DNA of 64,000 nt from Sphingobacteriales bacterium 46-32 (GTDB taxonomy: Bacteria; Bacteroidota; Bacteroidia; Chitinophagales; Chitinophagaceae): NCBI GenBank assembly GCA_001898485.1, contig MKTY01000014.1:124001-188000 (forward strand), given 5' to 3'. The position numbers and the translations under genes were made by a program. Position 1 is the stretch's first letter. Each line of letters begins with the position of its first letter. Below the pieces are notes generated by a model. It was given only the letters and a program-made list of their open reading frames with translations. It made no database searches and was not told the origin of the DNA. Positions 63,234 to 64,000 of the stretch are shown here, one piece after another.

Positions 63234-63611
63234 TTACAGGTTGATCTTAACGGTAGCGCCGCTTACCTTGTTTTGAGTGCCGAGGTTCACAGACACTTTT
63301 TTACGAACAGGCATAACATAAGTGGTTCCGCCTTGCTGGTAAGTCATCACCGTATTAAGATCAAGGACTTTCATACTGTTGCTGACATCGGTACGAATAA
63401 CCTGGCTACCGCGGAAATTATATCCTGACTTCAGGGAGAAATTGGTAGTGCGGGTAGCAGTACGGGAAAGCAATGGCTTGTCAGCAGTTAGTTTCTTTGT
63501 TTTACCATCACCCAGTGTAGCAAAAGAGGCGAAAGCACTGAGTCCTAAGAAGACCAGTACAGCAGCCAGTTTTTTACCGCTAAGGGGTGATATATAAGAG
63601 TTAGTTTGCAA
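63234..63611 (-). CDS. hypothetical secreted protein
   Basis: The protein has 125 residues. A hydrophobic segment (about 14-32, LAAVLVFLGLSAFASFA) is likely a signal peptide; the mature part is Thr/Ser/Val-rich and beta-like (SRTATRTTNFSLKSGYNFRGS, TTYVMPVRKKVSVNLG), with no recognised domain. It has its own terminator. The function is unknown. Confidence 0.62.
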   Translation of the reverse strand: MQTNSYISPLSGKKLAAVLVFLGLSAFASFATLGDGKTKKLTADKPLLSRTATRTTNFSLKSGYNFRGSQVIRTDVSNSMKVLDLNTVMTYQQGGTTYVMPVRKKVSVNLGTQNKVSGATVKINL

Positions 63612-63875
63612 CTTGCCGCAAATTTAACAATAATTCAGTAAATGATGGTTACCGTTTGTCCAGAATATTACAACTTATTTAACGCCTCAGGCGCAAAATT
63701 GTTACACATTTTCTAAAAAAAAGAGGGAGGCTTTTGCACAGGTGGGGAAAACTAGGGTACAAAAGGTATTATTTTTTTCGTCTAACTTGTTGATAATAAT
63801 AACCTAAACCGCTACATTGCGGGTAGTTCTCCCTTCAGCTCTTTTCATTTTTCAACCCTATAAACGTCCGGAATT

Positions 63876-64000
63876 ATGATGAAAGACAATCCATATCAGG
63901 AAGATCGGGAGCCTATTGAAGAACTGCTCCGGCAGTTTGAGGATCTCCGGCAAGGCCGCAGTCATTCTTTTATAGAGGAGGAATCCTTTGAAAAAATTAT
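63876..64000 (+). CDS. N terminus of a TPR-type protein (cut by window end)
   Basis: An open frame from ATG at 63876 (or 63879) runs off the window after 41 codons. It is acidic and helical (EPIEELLRQFEDLRQGRSHSF, then EEESFEKI), the typical opening of Bacteroidota tetratricopeptide-repeat proteins with an SFxEEExFEKI phrase. No repeat can yet be seen, so the family call is tentative. The 264 bp before it have AT-rich stretches and no clear promoter. Confidence 0.6.
   Translation, partial: MMKDNPYQEDREPIEELLRQFEDLRQGRSHSFIEEESFEKI

Overview
The window is a chromosomal segment of a Bacteroidota bacterium, most likely of the Chitinophagaceae (order Chitinophagales). Several things point there: promoter -7 boxes of the TAnnTTTG type, no visible Shine-Dalgarno pattern, many SPII lipoproteins and secreted beta-rich proteins, a two-component regulator propeller kinase, a BlaI/M56 pair of the Bacteroidota kind, glutamine synthetases of types II and III side by side, and an EF-P with an unusual loop. 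This placement is inference from gene content, not from a marker search. No phage, plasmid, transposase, rRNA operon or CRISPR array is visible.

Layout. 1-4.5 kb: the end of a RidA-like gene, a NamZ-type exo-muramidase, and a LytTR response regulator with its TPR histidine kinase. 4.5-10.2 kb (minus strand): a tight operon of secreted products (cupin, lipocalin-like protein, lipoprotein, ricin-lectin protein, astacin metalloprotease with a lectin domain) preceded by a lipoprotein. 10.2-16.5 kb: an accessory stretch with an aspartyl-protease-like lipoprotein, an XRE/membrane regulator, a divergent DUF2975/HTH/DUF998-like group, an AT-rich orphan gene inside an inverted repeat, and a Crp/AhpD pair. 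16.5-17.1 kb: two intact tRNA-Pro genes plus two decayed tandem tRNA-Pro copies full of tiny GC-rich palindromes. 17.2-19.5 kb: a desaturase and RNA-binding cold-shock-type proteins.

20-44 kb is mostly housekeeping: L,D-transpeptidase, accA, dapA, an M23-like protein, rnz, STAS, clpC, cmk, FKBP, thioesterase, a DnaQ/GIY-YIG fusion, a 23S rRNA methyltransferase, a propeller kinase with a LuxR-type regulator, mdh, a thioredoxin-like protein, BlaI/M56, efp and accBC. Fatty-acid synthesis genes (accA, accB, accC, desaturase) are scattered over the window. 44-53.5 kb: dipeptidase, DUF1080 protein, hydrolase, GSIII and GSII, and a HAD/phosphotransferase/polytopic membrane protein cassette. 53.6-64 kb: purL, proC, amidohydrolase, pyrG with a terminator-like hairpin in its leader, yidC, small secreted proteins and the start of a TPR-type protein.

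The most unusual DNA is non-coding: (i) the tRNA-Pro decay zone, and (ii) short-period repeats that recur in many intergenic gaps (a roughly 9-bp TATAAAG-type unit, a 7-bp CTGTCAA-type unit and an 8-bp AGCACATT-type unit), some arranged as long inverted repeats between genes. The strongest protein-level curiosities are the EF-P loop, the astacin/lectin secretion operon and the HAD/kinase/membrane cassette.
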